64,000 nucleotides of DNA. It comes from QFNR01 sp043842855. GTDB taxonomy: Bacteria; Pseudomonadota; Gammaproteobacteria; Burkholderiales; Neisseriaceae. Location: contig JBBPJF010000004.1 of NCBI GenBank assembly GCA_043842855.1, positions 124,001 through 188,000 of the forward strand, written 5' to 3'. The notes under the pieces are model-generated. The model did no database searches and was not told where the DNA came from. It saw only the letters and a list, made by a program, of their open reading frames with translations. Shown one piece after another: positions 17,848 through 26,347 of this stretch. The position numbers were made by a program, and so were the translations under genes. Each line of letters opens with the position of its first letter. Position 1 is the first letter of the stretch.

Positions 17848-19725
17848 TTAATCTTGCGGTGGAACACTCTCAGTTTTCATCACATTTGCACTATAATCTT
17901 TGGGTAAGCTCGGCTCCTGCCCTGCTAAAATTTCTTGAACTTGATCTCGATCAATCGTTTCCCACTTCATCAAACTCTCAGTCATTTTCTCCACAATGGC
18001 TGCCTTTTCAGTTAAGATCCGAGTTGCTAAAGCATATTGTTTTTCCAATATAGAACGAATTTCAATATCTACCTTTTTCCTCGTTCCTTCTGAAACTTGA
18101 TGCGTCTGAGAGACACTACGTCCCAAGAATACTTCATCCTGATTTTCTTCTACCACCATGGGACCCAGCTTTTCTGACATTCCATAGCGAGTCACCATTT
18201 CGCGTGCCAACTTGGTGGCCCGCTCAAAATCATTAGAAGCGCCAGTAGAAATACGCTTAACGAATAATTCTTCCGCTACCCTACCTCCAAATAAGATAGC
18301 AATCTCATTCAGTAATTGATCCTTATATTTACTAAAACTATCCCGTTCAGGCAACTGCCAAGTTAAACCCAAAGCGCGCCCGCGAGGCATAATAGTCACT
18401 TTATGTACTGGGTCAGTGCCAGGTAAAGATTCAGCAACCACCGCATGGCCACTTTCATGATAAGCAGTTGCTCTCTTTTCATCCTCATGCATTACCAAAG
18501 AACGACGTTCAGGCCCCATGTATACTTTATCTTTAGCCTCTTCAAAATCACTTTGATCTATTAGTGATTTGTGTCTCCTTCCAGCTAATAAAGCTGCTTC
18601 GTTAACTAAATTAGCTAAATCTGCCCCAGAAAAACCTGGCGTTCCACGAGCAATTTCTTGAATATTCATCGAATCATCTACTTTTACTTTTTTAACGTGC
18701 ACAGCCAAAATTTGCTCACGGCCACGAATGTCAGGCATAGGGACTACCACCTGTCGGTCAAAACGTCCAGGCCTTAGCAGCGCCGGATCCAGAACATCTG
18801 GACGGTTCGTTGCAGCAATGACTATGACAGTGGCATTTGATTCGATCCCATCCATCTCAACTAACAGTTGATTTAGGGTTTGCTCTCTTTCATCATTTCC
18901 GCCTCCTAGACCAGCACCCCTCTGGCGGCCCACAGCGTCAATCTCGTCAATAAAAATAATACAGGGTGCTTGTTTTTTAGCCTTTTCAAACATAGCTCTA
19001 ACACGGGAGGCGCCCACCCCTACAAACATTTCTACAAAATCCGAACCTGAGATACTATAAAAAGGTACTTGCGCCTCTCCTGCAATGGCTTTAGCCAAAA
19101 GCGTTTTACCTGTCCCGGGACTGCCCACCATTAGCACCCCGTGAGGGACCTTACCCCCTAAACGCTGGTAACGATTAGGATCCCGCAAATAATCTACTAT
19201 TTCCTGGACCTCTTGCTTAGCTTCATCGCACCCTGCTACATCTTTGAAAGTAACTTGATTCTGGGTTTTATCAATTAAGCGAGCCTTACTCGTACCAAAC
19301 ATAAATGCTCCGCCCTTTGCATTTCCTCCGCCCTGCATACGCATAAAAATAAAGTAAAACAACAGGATAGATAACAGTAGGGGCAAAAGACTAACGAATA
19401 AATTCTGCAATATACCAGGACGTTCCTCAGGAACAACTGTAACGCTGACGTTATGATCCTGTAATTCCTTGAATAGTCCAGTATCATAAGGCGCATGTGT
19501 GGTAAATTTACTGTTGTCTCTTTTTTCCCCTTTCACTGTATAACCATACAAAAAGGAACCCTCAATATTCACTTTGCTGACTTCTTGCATATGCACTGCA
19601 TTCAGAAAATCAGAATAATTAAGCTGTAATTTTGCGTTCTGCTGCTCTTTTACTACACCATACAACGAAAATAGTATGATGCCCACCAGAATGAGTACAA
19701 GTACTCTCTTAATCGAAGTGTTCAC
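17848..19725 (-). CDS. ftsH: ATP-dependent zinc metalloprotease FtsH
   Basis: Membrane-anchored AAA+ protease degrading misassembled membrane proteins and regulators. The 625-residue product has two N-terminal transmembrane segments (about 7-24 and 104-127) flanking a periplasmic domain, Walker A GSPGTGKT (201-208), Walker B FIDEID, the second region of homology (ATNRPDVLDPALLRPGRFDRQV) and the zinc site HESGH (423-427). The start is GTG, with AGGAG 9 bases upstream. It lies 22 bases after rlmE, the conserved rlmE-ftsH pair. Confidence 0.98.
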   Translation of the reverse strand: MNTSIKRVLVLILVGIILFSLYGVVKEQQNAKLQLNYSDFLNAVHMQEVSKVNIEGSFLYGYTVKGEKRDNSKFTTHAPYDTGLFKELQDHNVSVTVVPEERPGILQNLFVSLLPLLLSILLFYFIFMRMQGGGNAKGGAFMFGTSKARLIDKTQNQVTFKDVAGCDEAKQEVQEIVDYLRDPNRYQRLGGKVPHGVLMVGSPGTGKTLLAKAIAGEAQVPFYSISGSDFVEMFVGVGASRVRAMFEKAKKQAPCIIFIDEIDAVGRQRGAGLGGGNDEREQTLNQLLVEMDGIESNATVIVIAATNRPDVLDPALLRPGRFDRQVVVPMPDIRGREQILAVHVKKVKVDDSMNIQEIARGTPGFSGADLANLVNEAALLAGRRHKSLIDQSDFEEAKDKVYMGPERRSLVMHEDEKRATAYHESGHAVVAESLPGTDPVHKVTIMPRGRALGLTWQLPERDSFSKYKDQLLNEIAILFGGRVAEELFVKRISTGASNDFERATKLAREMVTRYGMSEKLGPMVVEENQDEVFLGRSVSQTHQVSEGTRKKVDIEIRSILEKQYALATRILTEKAAIVEKMTESLMKWETIDRDQVQEILAGQEPSLPKDYSANVMKTESVPPQD

Positions 19726-19747
19726 TAATGGGGACTCCTCAAATAAA

Positions 19748-20383
19748 TTAACGTAAAGTGGACGCCAACAAATATAACTCTCGGGACCGGTCTCTAGAGG
19801 CCTTAGGTTTTCTTACTGCAACGGAACAAAACGTGCTCTTAAGCTGCCGCACGTAGTCCTGATAACCAGAACCTTGAAAGACTTTAACTAAAAACCGTCC
19901 GTTTCCCTTCAAATGACTAGAAGCAAATTCTAAAGCCAACTCAGCTAAGTAATAACTTTTAGCCTGATCCACTATCACCGATCCTCCCATATTGGGGGCG
20001 ATATCTGAAATTACAAGATCTAAGGACCGCCCAGATAAAATAGCCTCTATATCCTGTAACACCTGAGGATCAGTAAAGTCTCCTCTTAATATCTGCACCC
20101 CTTTGATTGGTTCCATTTCTAAAATATCTACTGCAAGGATCAGACCTTGGTATTGCATCTTACGGGCTGCCACTTGCGACCAACCGCCAGGAGCACAACC
20201 TAAATCTACTAACCTCAGTCCTGGTCTAAATAATCTATCTTTCTCATTTATTTCTAGAAGTTTGTAGGCTGCCCGCGAACGGTAACCTTCGCGCTTAGCT
20301 AATTGAACATAAAGATCATTAACATGCTCATTCATCCACGCAGCAGAAGACCTAGAGCGGCTATTTAATTTCTTTTTCTTCAT
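19748..20383 (-). CDS. rlmE: 23S rRNA (uridine-2552-2'-O)-methyltransferase RlmE
   Basis: Methylates U2552 in the 50S A-loop. I take the ATG at 20383 (211 residues), because MKKKKLNSRSRSSAAWMNEH fits the family start and length (E. coli about 209); the frame is open a further 20 residues upstream. The SAM motif DLGCAPGGWSQ, the catalytic Asp in SDIAPN, the Lys in LVKVFQG and the Glu in SRELYL form the K-D-K-E set. It is co-oriented with ftsH. The small RNA-binding protein gene yhbY often found divergent from it is missing. Confidence 0.95.
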   Translation of the reverse strand: MKKKKLNSRSRSSAAWMNEHVNDLYVQLAKREGYRSRAAYKLLEINEKDRLFRPGLRLVDLGCAPGGWSQVAARKMQYQGLILAVDILEMEPIKGVQILRGDFTDPQVLQDIEAILSGRSLDLVISDIAPNMGGSVIVDQAKSYYLAELALEFASSHLKGNGRFLVKVFQGSGYQDYVRQLKSTFCSVAVRKPKASRDRSRELYLLASTLR

Positions 20384-20572
20384 GGGGAAAATAATTAGAA
20401 ATATCGCTAGTCCTTGCACATTGTACCACGTTACCCACCCCAATTGAGGAGCTATAAGCTTTCTCCCTTAAAAGGAGGTTGGAAAACATTCTAAAATATC
20501 TCGATTTTGACAGAAATAGCTTAAACTCTAACTGTTTGCTAACATCTATTCTGACATTTGTAAGGAGGAGGA

Positions 20573-21001
20573 ATGGAAAAACCTTGGAGCAAAAGAATTG
20601 ATCCTTCCATCAAACCACTGTTGATGGTTACCTATGCGTTGTATCTAGTGGGCTGGTTTGAGAATGTTGCGGGCCCAACCGAAGGATTACTAATGGTTGT
20701 TGGCTTCTCCTTGCTTATTTCTTCCCACGCTTTTCAACACTCTTCTTATCAACCACACGCTCGTTGGCTTATCACTTGTACACTCCTATGGATAGGTTTT
20801 CTGCTTTGTGACTATACCATCCCTATAAGACTTGGAAGGATAAACTACTCCTTTCATTTAGCCTATTTCGGCAACTTCTTAACTCTATTAATGATTTTGT
20901 ATGGTTGGGCACATCTGTACCTCAACCGTCCGCTACTGGAAAAAAGTAAGTATCTACACCTTTACCTAACTTACAGTAGAAAGGTGGATAAACTTCCTTA
21001 A
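20573..21001 (+). CDS. Hypothetical four-helix membrane protein
   Basis: I do not recognise this 142-residue protein. It has an excellent ribosome-binding site (AAGGAGGAG, 5 bases before ATG) and about four predicted membrane segments (roughly 16-35, 38-55, 64-84 and 91-115), with a short basic cytoplasmic-type tail rich in Tyr and Leu (about 120-142). No signal peptide or catalytic motif is visible. It is divergent from rlmE-ftsH and followed by a 625-bp empty region, so it is probably monocistronic. The strong translation signal and clean frame argue for a real gene. Confidence 0.7.
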   Translation: MEKPWSKRIDPSIKPLLMVTYALYLVGWFENVAGPTEGLLMVVGFSLLISSHAFQHSSYQPHARWLITCTLLWIGFLLCDYTIPIRLGRINYSFHLAYFGNFLTLLMILYGWAHLYLNRPLLEKSKYLHLYLTYSRKVDKLP

Positions 21002-21626
21002 AAGCCATTCTTTCTAAGCTACCAAGCTAACCCTACCTACTTACTAAGCTATCAGTTAAAGTCACTATCATCTTTTATGATAACAAACGCCGCTAATTAG
21101 AATCAGATACTTGTACTCCTTCAATCAACTAATATCATCTTCAAATTAATAAAGGCCAACTGATAAAATTACTATAGAAAGGATGGAGATAGAATATAGC
21201 TACCAAACACTTCAATTTAAGTAAATTTAGTCCAAGGTAAGATGTAAAGAATAATGGTCTAATAGGTGGTTAACGTAGTAATTCCAGCTGCTACAGTAGT
21301 CGCCAATGTTAGCCTATTGAAATGATCACAAATATAAAACTAAGTCACTCTCAGGCTATGATGAATAAGTGTAGATAAGTGGATGCAGTGGCCCAGCGCT
21401 GATATTTGAAGCTCTTAAATTATTCACTTGTAGCTTTAGTAAAAAAATCGTCTGGCACAACTATTCCTTAAAAGCCTGGAAGGCTACTTGGAGCTAGTAT
21501 ACTGGAACAGAAATTCCATTGCTGTAATCCCAACTGCGGTTCCATACCAAGCTTCCTAGACAATTAAGTTGACATGTCCACTCCAATTGCTCTAGATTTT
21601 AGCTTTTTTTACGGACTCATAGATTC
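21002..21626. other. 625-bp spacer, the longest in the window
   Basis: No reading frame of useful length, no tRNA-like fold and no terminator after the preceding gene were seen. At the right end is a promoter-like sequence for the transporter gene. This is a candidate site of gene erosion. Confidence 0.45.
21570..21599 (+). promoter_or_regulatory. Putative promoter of the transporter-transaldolase pair
   Basis: Perfect -35 TTGACA (21570-21575), 18-base spacer, TAGATT (21594-21599, 4 of 6). It ends 27 bases before the ATG of the downstream gene. Confidence 0.5.
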
Positions 21627-22490
21627 ATGCATTTAATACTATTGTGTGTTTCCTTTGGAGTTGCAGTTTCAGTGCTGTTAAAGCTGTGCTCACCGCACTC
21701 CCAATTTAATTTAATTCAAGCAATATTCTTTAATTACTTAGTTACATTAATTTGTACCTACTTTTTTCTTTCTCCTACGTTTCCCAACCACATTAGTCTA
21801 TTGGTCTGGACCTTGACTTTAACGTTGGGAGTGCTCCTTCCCTCGATCTTTGTAATTATGGGCCAAGCTATCAGTCATATCGGACTTATCAAGACAGATA
21901 TTGCACAACGTTTAGCTCTGTTTCTTTCACTATCTGCCTCCTTTTACCTATTTAAGGAGGCATTTACCTTTTACAAATTCCTAGGTATTTTATGTGCCCT
22001 ACTTTCAGGTATCTTACTTGCTCGTACTGCTCCTTATCACTCAAGAGATAATCAAAATCATCCTCTACTTCATTTTTCTGGCCATTTTTTTAGTGTTTGT
22101 ATAGGATATGGAGTTATTGATGTCCTATTCAGGGTAGTAGCACAATCTGGAATTGAACTTGGTTTAATTTTATTCTTAAGTTTTGCTTTTGCGGCTCTCC
22201 TATCCGCTATGTGGTTTATGTACAGAAAAGAACCTATCCATTGGTATAATCTCTGGTGGGGCAGCCTACTTGGTCTGTTAAATTTTTCTAATATCTATTT
22301 TTATGTGCGTGCTCATCAATATTTTCCCTCTAATTCCGTACTAGTTTTTACTGCGGTTAATCTGGGGGTGATTTTTTTGAGTACCCTAGTTGGTAAACTA
22401 ATTTTTAACGAACCCTTAACTGGTAGAAATTGGTTGGGAGTCATAGGTGCTATTTCGGCATTCTTCTTACTGTCAACCACAACCAAGTAA
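21627..22490 (+). CDS. EamA/DMT-superfamily membrane transporter
   Basis: A 287-residue, highly hydrophobic protein with about ten membrane segments arranged as two five-helix halves, each ending in an EamA-like segment (FKEAFTFYKFLGILCALLSGILL near residue 112; FNEPLTGRNWLGVIGAISAFFLL near residue 260). This is the pattern of drug/metabolite transporters. The substrate is unknown. The ribosome-binding site is weak. The stop codon is 28 bases before the transaldolase start, so the two may form an operon. Confidence 0.75.
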   Translation: MHLILLCVSFGVAVSVLLKLCSPHSQFNLIQAIFFNYLVTLICTYFFLSPTFPNHISLLVWTLTLTLGVLLPSIFVIMGQAISHIGLIKTDIAQRLALFLSLSASFYLFKEAFTFYKFLGILCALLSGILLARTAPYHSRDNQNHPLLHFSGHFFSVCIGYGVIDVLFRVVAQSGIELGLILFLSFAFAALLSAMWFMYRKEPIHWYNLWWGSLLGLLNFSNIYFYVRAHQYFPSNSVLVFTAVNLGVIFLSTLVGKLIFNEPLTGRNWLGVIGAISAFFLLSTTTK

Positions 22491-22518
22491 CTTCGTTACC
22501 ATCGCAAAGAGGACTAAA

Positions 22519-23574
22519 GTGAATAACATTCAACTTACACAAAAGCTTGGACAACAAATTTGGCTTGATAACCTATCTCGCTCCCTCCTTAAGTCTAAGC
22601 GTTTGAAACAATTTGTCGAAGTTGGTGTCACCGGAATCACAACTAATCCCAGTATTTTTTCACAGGCTATAGAAAATGATGTAGCTTATGAGAAATCCAT
22701 TGAGCAACTACACAAGCAAAATTTAGCTGCCAAAGATATCTATGAAATGCTGGCTATTCAAGATGTCCAAGATGCCTGTGATGAAATGAGCAAGCTTTAT
22801 CAAACTTCCCAATTTCAGTATGGATATGTGAGTATGGAGTTGGACCCACGTTTGGCAAATGAATATGACGCCAGTATTAAGGAAGCACATTGCTTGTGGC
22901 AAAAAGTCAATAGGCCAAATTTAATGCTTAAGGTACCAGCAACACCAGTAGGTACCCAAATTTGTGAAAGCTTGATAGCCTGCGGCATGAATGTAAATGT
23001 CACCCTAATCTTTTCTCTGCAACAGGCTAGACAAATTTATGAAGCCTATTATGAAGGCCTAAAAAACAGAGTAAAAGCCTCCCAGGCTATTGATTCTGTT
23101 CGTGCAGTTGCAAGCTTTTTTGTATCCCGCATTGATACTGCATTAGATTTAACCCTGCCGACTCAACTGCAAGGCCAGGTCGCCATTGCTTTGGCAAAAC
23201 AGGCTTATCAAGAGTGGCTAGCCTTTTTTAATGCAGAAAAAACTGACTGGATTACAGCACATAGGGGGACCCCTTTATGGCTCTTGTGGGCTTCTACAGG
23301 TACCAAAAACCCTCAATACTCTAATGTACTCTACGTTGATTCTCTTATTGGCAAAAACACCGTCAATACACTGCCAGAAAAAACACTTACTCATTTCCTT
23401 GATCATGGGCAGCCCACCCTTTGTCTCGAAGAAAATGCGGAGCAAGCAGGTCAGATACTTAAAAAAATTCAATCCCTGGATATTTCATTAGAAAAATTAG
23501 CAATCAGACTACAGCAAGATGGTATTCTTCAATTTGAAGCAGCTTTTCAAAAGATTCTGAATTACCTGGGCTAA
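22519..23574 (+). CDS. tal: Transaldolase
   Basis: Pentose-phosphate enzyme moving a dihydroxyacetone unit from sedoheptulose-7-phosphate to glyceraldehyde-3-phosphate. I take the GTG at 22519 (351 residues): an AGAGG site precedes it, and LGQQIWLDNLSRSLL then sits at the N-terminus as in the family, whereas the open frame extends 24 residues further back into the transporter gene. The Schiff-base Lys is in LMLKVPAT (K138), with TGITTNPSIF near the N-terminus and NVNVTLIFSL after the lysine. The length fits the longer transaldolases of about 350-370 residues. It is convergent with gloB, with a 3-base gap. Confidence 0.93.
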   Translation: MNNIQLTQKLGQQIWLDNLSRSLLKSKRLKQFVEVGVTGITTNPSIFSQAIENDVAYEKSIEQLHKQNLAAKDIYEMLAIQDVQDACDEMSKLYQTSQFQYGYVSMELDPRLANEYDASIKEAHCLWQKVNRPNLMLKVPATPVGTQICESLIACGMNVNVTLIFSLQQARQIYEAYYEGLKNRVKASQAIDSVRAVASFFVSRIDTALDLTLPTQLQGQVAIALAKQAYQEWLAFFNAEKTDWITAHRGTPLWLLWASTGTKNPQYSNVLYVDSLIGKNTVNTLPEKTLTHFLDHGQPTLCLEENAEQAGQILKKIQSLDISLEKLAIRLQQDGILQFEAAFQKILNYLG

Positions 23575-23577
23575 AGC

Positions 23578-24336
23578 TTAAAACCGATCTCTCAAACTTC
23601 GTAATGCCGAAAAAACACCGAATGCAGAACTATCTGTGCTGGGTGAGAGCTCCAGTACTCGTCGTTTGACTTCTGGTATTTCAATGCGCAGAAAAGGGTT
23701 GACTTCTCTCTCATGTGCTAAAGTTGTAGGTAAAGTAATGGTTTGAGTATCAATCTGTGCTAAGGTTTCCTTGATTGCCTCATTATGGGGCTCAATACCT
23801 CGAGCAAACTCAAGATTACGTCTAGTATACTCATGAGCAGGATATAATAAAGTTTCTTCAGGCAGTTGATTTAGTCGATGGATACTATCAAATAGTTCCC
23901 GCATAGTCCCATCTAACACGCGCCCACAACCCGCACTAAATAACAGATCCCCACAAAAAACTTGGTAAGGATTACTTTTTATGAGGAAAATCATGTGATC
24001 CTTCTTATGACCTTCTGTTTTACGTACCTCTACCTCATGCCCAGCTAAAGAAAAAGTTTGACCATCACCAAAACTGTGAGTAACTAAAGCAATGAGAGGC
24101 GAACCTTTGATCTGAACCTTAGGAAAATGGTTTAATAATTCAGGTATGCCTCTGATATGGTCGTAATGCCCATGAGTTATCCAAATTTCATCAAGCGTTT
24201 TTCCTAACTTTTTAACCAAGTCTATTACTTTTTTTGCTTCCGTGGGATCTACACAGATTAGCTTACCATCAACCTGTATTATCCAAATATAATTTTGGAG
24301 TTGGCAATAGTCAGCCGAAAGTGGAAAAACTTGCAT
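23578..24336 (-). CDS. gloB: Hydroxyacylglutathione hydrolase (glyoxalase II)
   Basis: Metallo-beta-lactamase-fold thioesterase hydrolysing S-lactoylglutathione in methylglyoxal detoxification. The metal motif is HGHYDH (55-60), satisfying HxHxDH. GDLLFSAGCGR supplies the bridging Asp region, and HEYTRRNLEFA gives the C-terminal glutathione-site signature. I chose the ATG at 24336 (252 residues), 4 bases after the fabG stop; a GTG at 24360 inside fabG is the alternative. Placement behind fabG, where acpP would be expected, is unusual. Confidence 0.9.
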   Translation of the reverse strand: MQVFPLSADYCQLQNYIWIIQVDGKLICVDPTEAKKVIDLVKKLGKTLDEIWITHGHYDHIRGIPELLNHFPKVQIKGSPLIALVTHSFGDGQTFSLAGHEVEVRKTEGHKKDHMIFLIKSNPYQVFCGDLLFSAGCGRVLDGTMRELFDSIHRLNQLPEETLLYPAHEYTRRNLEFARGIEPHNEAIKETLAQIDTQTITLPTTLAHEREVNPFLRIEIPEVKRRVLELSPSTDSSAFGVFSALRSLRDRF

Positions 24337-24340
24337 ATAG

Positions 24341-25081
24341 TTAATCCATAAATAATCCACCGTTGATGTGGAGTGTCTGACCAGTGATATACCGTGCTTC
24401 CTCTGAAGCTAAGAAGCACACTGCATGCGCAATATCCTCCACTTGACCTATTCTACGTAGTGGAATGTGTTTTAAAATTTCCTCTCTTCTAGAAGCTTCC
24501 GATAAACTGGCGGTCATATCCGTTTGGATTAATCCTGGAGCTACACAATTAACTGTAATATTTCTCGAACCTACTTCCTTAGCTAAAGACTTAGTAAAAC
24601 CTACCAAGCCAGCTTTACTAGCTGCATAGTTAGTCTGTCCTGTATTACCCGTAAAACCCACTACGGAAGAAAGATTGATGATACGTCCTTCTCTTGCTTG
24701 CATCATACCTCTTAAAACTATTTTGCAAGTCCGGTAAACTGCTTTCAAATTGACAGTGAGCACTTCATCCCACTCTTCTTCCCTCATCCTGACCAACACA
24801 TTGTCTCGAGTAATACCGGCATTATTTACCAAGATATGTATAGGTCCAAGCTCCTGTACAATATTTTCAAGTACCTTTTGTGAAGCATCAAGCTGATTTA
24901 ACTCTACGCATTTGGCTCGACCGCCAAAGGCAGCGAGCTCATGTTCAATTTTTTGTACACCTTCCTCAGTAGTTGCAGTCCCTACCACTTGTGCTCCTGC
25001 CTGCGCTAAGCACTTAGCGATTGCAGCTCCGATCCCACGTGAGGCTCCAGTAACCAATGCTATCTTTCCCTTAATCGACAT
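24341..25081 (-). CDS. fabG: 3-oxoacyl-[acyl-carrier-protein] reductase
   Basis: NADPH-dependent SDR enzyme reducing beta-ketoacyl-ACP in fatty-acid elongation. The 246-residue product has the cofactor glycine motif TGASRGIG (about 11-18), NNAG (about 87-90), catalytic Ser in NLSSVVG, YAASK (Tyr/Lys pair, about 151-155) and the GLIQTDM segment. It starts 12 bases after fabD. Downstream acpP-fabF are missing from the usual fab cluster. Confidence 0.96.
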   Translation of the reverse strand: MSIKGKIALVTGASRGIGAAIAKCLAQAGAQVVGTATTEEGVQKIEHELAAFGGRAKCVELNQLDASQKVLENIVQELGPIHILVNNAGITRDNVLVRMREEEWDEVLTVNLKAVYRTCKIVLRGMMQAREGRIINLSSVVGFTGNTGQTNYAASKAGLVGFTKSLAKEVGSRNITVNCVAPGLIQTDMTASLSEASRREEILKHIPLRRIGQVEDIAHAVCFLASEEARYITGQTLHINGGLFMD

Positions 25082-25093
25082 ATAATTCCTCTC

Positions 25094-26038
25094 CTAATGG
25101 TCCTTACAACTATGGTGATCAATCCATAACTTCATAGCTTCGTATGCCGTAAATGCACTAGTACTTAATTGTTTATCAATACGCTTATTTAACTCAGAAA
25201 GTACCTTAGAAGGAGCACACTCAACCATTTCTCTTATGCCCTGTTCAATAAAATATGAAATTGTTCCAACCCACTTGACTGGTGAATATAACTGTCGCAC
25301 CAAGGCATCCCGAATGGCTTGAGGTTCTGTATATACTTTAACATCTACGTTATGGACAACTTCTATCTTAGGGGCAGTTATTTCAACACAGTCCAATAAC
25401 TGTGCCAAGCTTCTTGCCGCCTGCCTCATTAAACTACAATGTGATGGTACCGAAACTGATAATAAGACAGCTTTCTTTGCTCCCTTTGCTTTTGCTATTT
25501 GGATAGCCAATTCGACTGCTGAAGGCTTACCTGCGATAACTACTTGCTGTGGGGAATTATAATTAGCAGGTTCTACCACTCCCCCATCGCACTTCTGGGC
25601 TTCTTCACAAGCAGCTTCCACAGCATGAGCTTCGAGCCCTAAAATAGCAGCCATACGGCCCTCCCCTAATGGTACTGCTTCTTGCATTAATTCTGCACGC
25701 TTTTGTACCAACTTGACTGCATCAGAAAAAGACAATGCTTCAGCAACTACTAGTGCGGCATATTCCCCTAAGCTATGTCCAGCTAAGTAAGTAGGTACTA
25801 TTCCTCCCGCGTTTATGTAAGCTCTAAAGACTGCAACCCCTGCGGTAAGAACTAATGGTTGAGTAATAATTGTCTGATTAATCAACTCTCTATCTTCAGC
25901 AAAAAGTACTCCCCACAAATCCACCTTCAATGCTTCAGACGCCTCTTCAAAGGTTTGCCGAACTAACGGAATCGATTCAAAACCAGACATCATCTGGTGT
26001 TTTTGGGCGCCCTGCCCTGGAAATAAGAATGCAAACAC
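25094..26038 (-). CDS. fabD: Malonyl-CoA-ACP transacylase
   Basis: Loads malonyl groups on acyl carrier protein. The 314-residue product has the N-terminal FPGQGAQ, the nucleophile elbow GHSLGEYAAL (Ser at about residue 88) and the catalytic-His segment VPSHCSLM (about 200). It starts with GTG. It is the first gene of the short fabD-fabG-gloB run; plsX-fabH are not upstream. The TGHSxGE-type motif and length are normal for FabD. Confidence 0.96.
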   Translation of the reverse strand: MFAFLFPGQGAQKHQMMSGFESIPLVRQTFEEASEALKVDLWGVLFAEDRELINQTIITQPLVLTAGVAVFRAYINAGGIVPTYLAGHSLGEYAALVVAEALSFSDAVKLVQKRAELMQEAVPLGEGRMAAILGLEAHAVEAACEEAQKCDGGVVEPANYNSPQQVVIAGKPSAVELAIQIAKAKGAKKAVLLSVSVPSHCSLMRQAARSLAQLLDCVEITAPKIEVVHNVDVKVYTEPQAIRDALVRQLYSPVKWVGTISYFIEQGIREMVECAPSKVLSELNKRIDKQLSTSAFTAYEAMKLWIDHHSCKDH

Positions 26039-26347
26039 CCCTTTTCTACCCTTTCTTTAACGAATTTCTATCTCCGGCTCTAGCTCTTCACAGAAAACTT
26101 CAATTGGACCATCCATAAAGCACAGAGCACTCTTTTACAAACTCGCATCTGATTCTACAGGATAAATAAACGTCCTGCTCAATACATGCCCAAAATACCT
26201 CTCATCAACGAAAAGCCTTTCATAAACTCTCTAGGGCTTGAGTTAACGAAAAGAAATAGGAAGAACCTACAGCCTTCAACGGTCCTGAGCGTTTCACTCT
26301 ATTCACTAACAACGGCTAGAATAAAAGCCTAGCACATCCAGCCTTCA
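26039..26347. other. 309-bp spacer between tyrS and fabD
   Basis: Both genes run leftward, so this should hold the fabD promoter. No clear hexamers, FadR/FabR-like palindrome or coding frame was found by eye. Confidence 0.4.
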
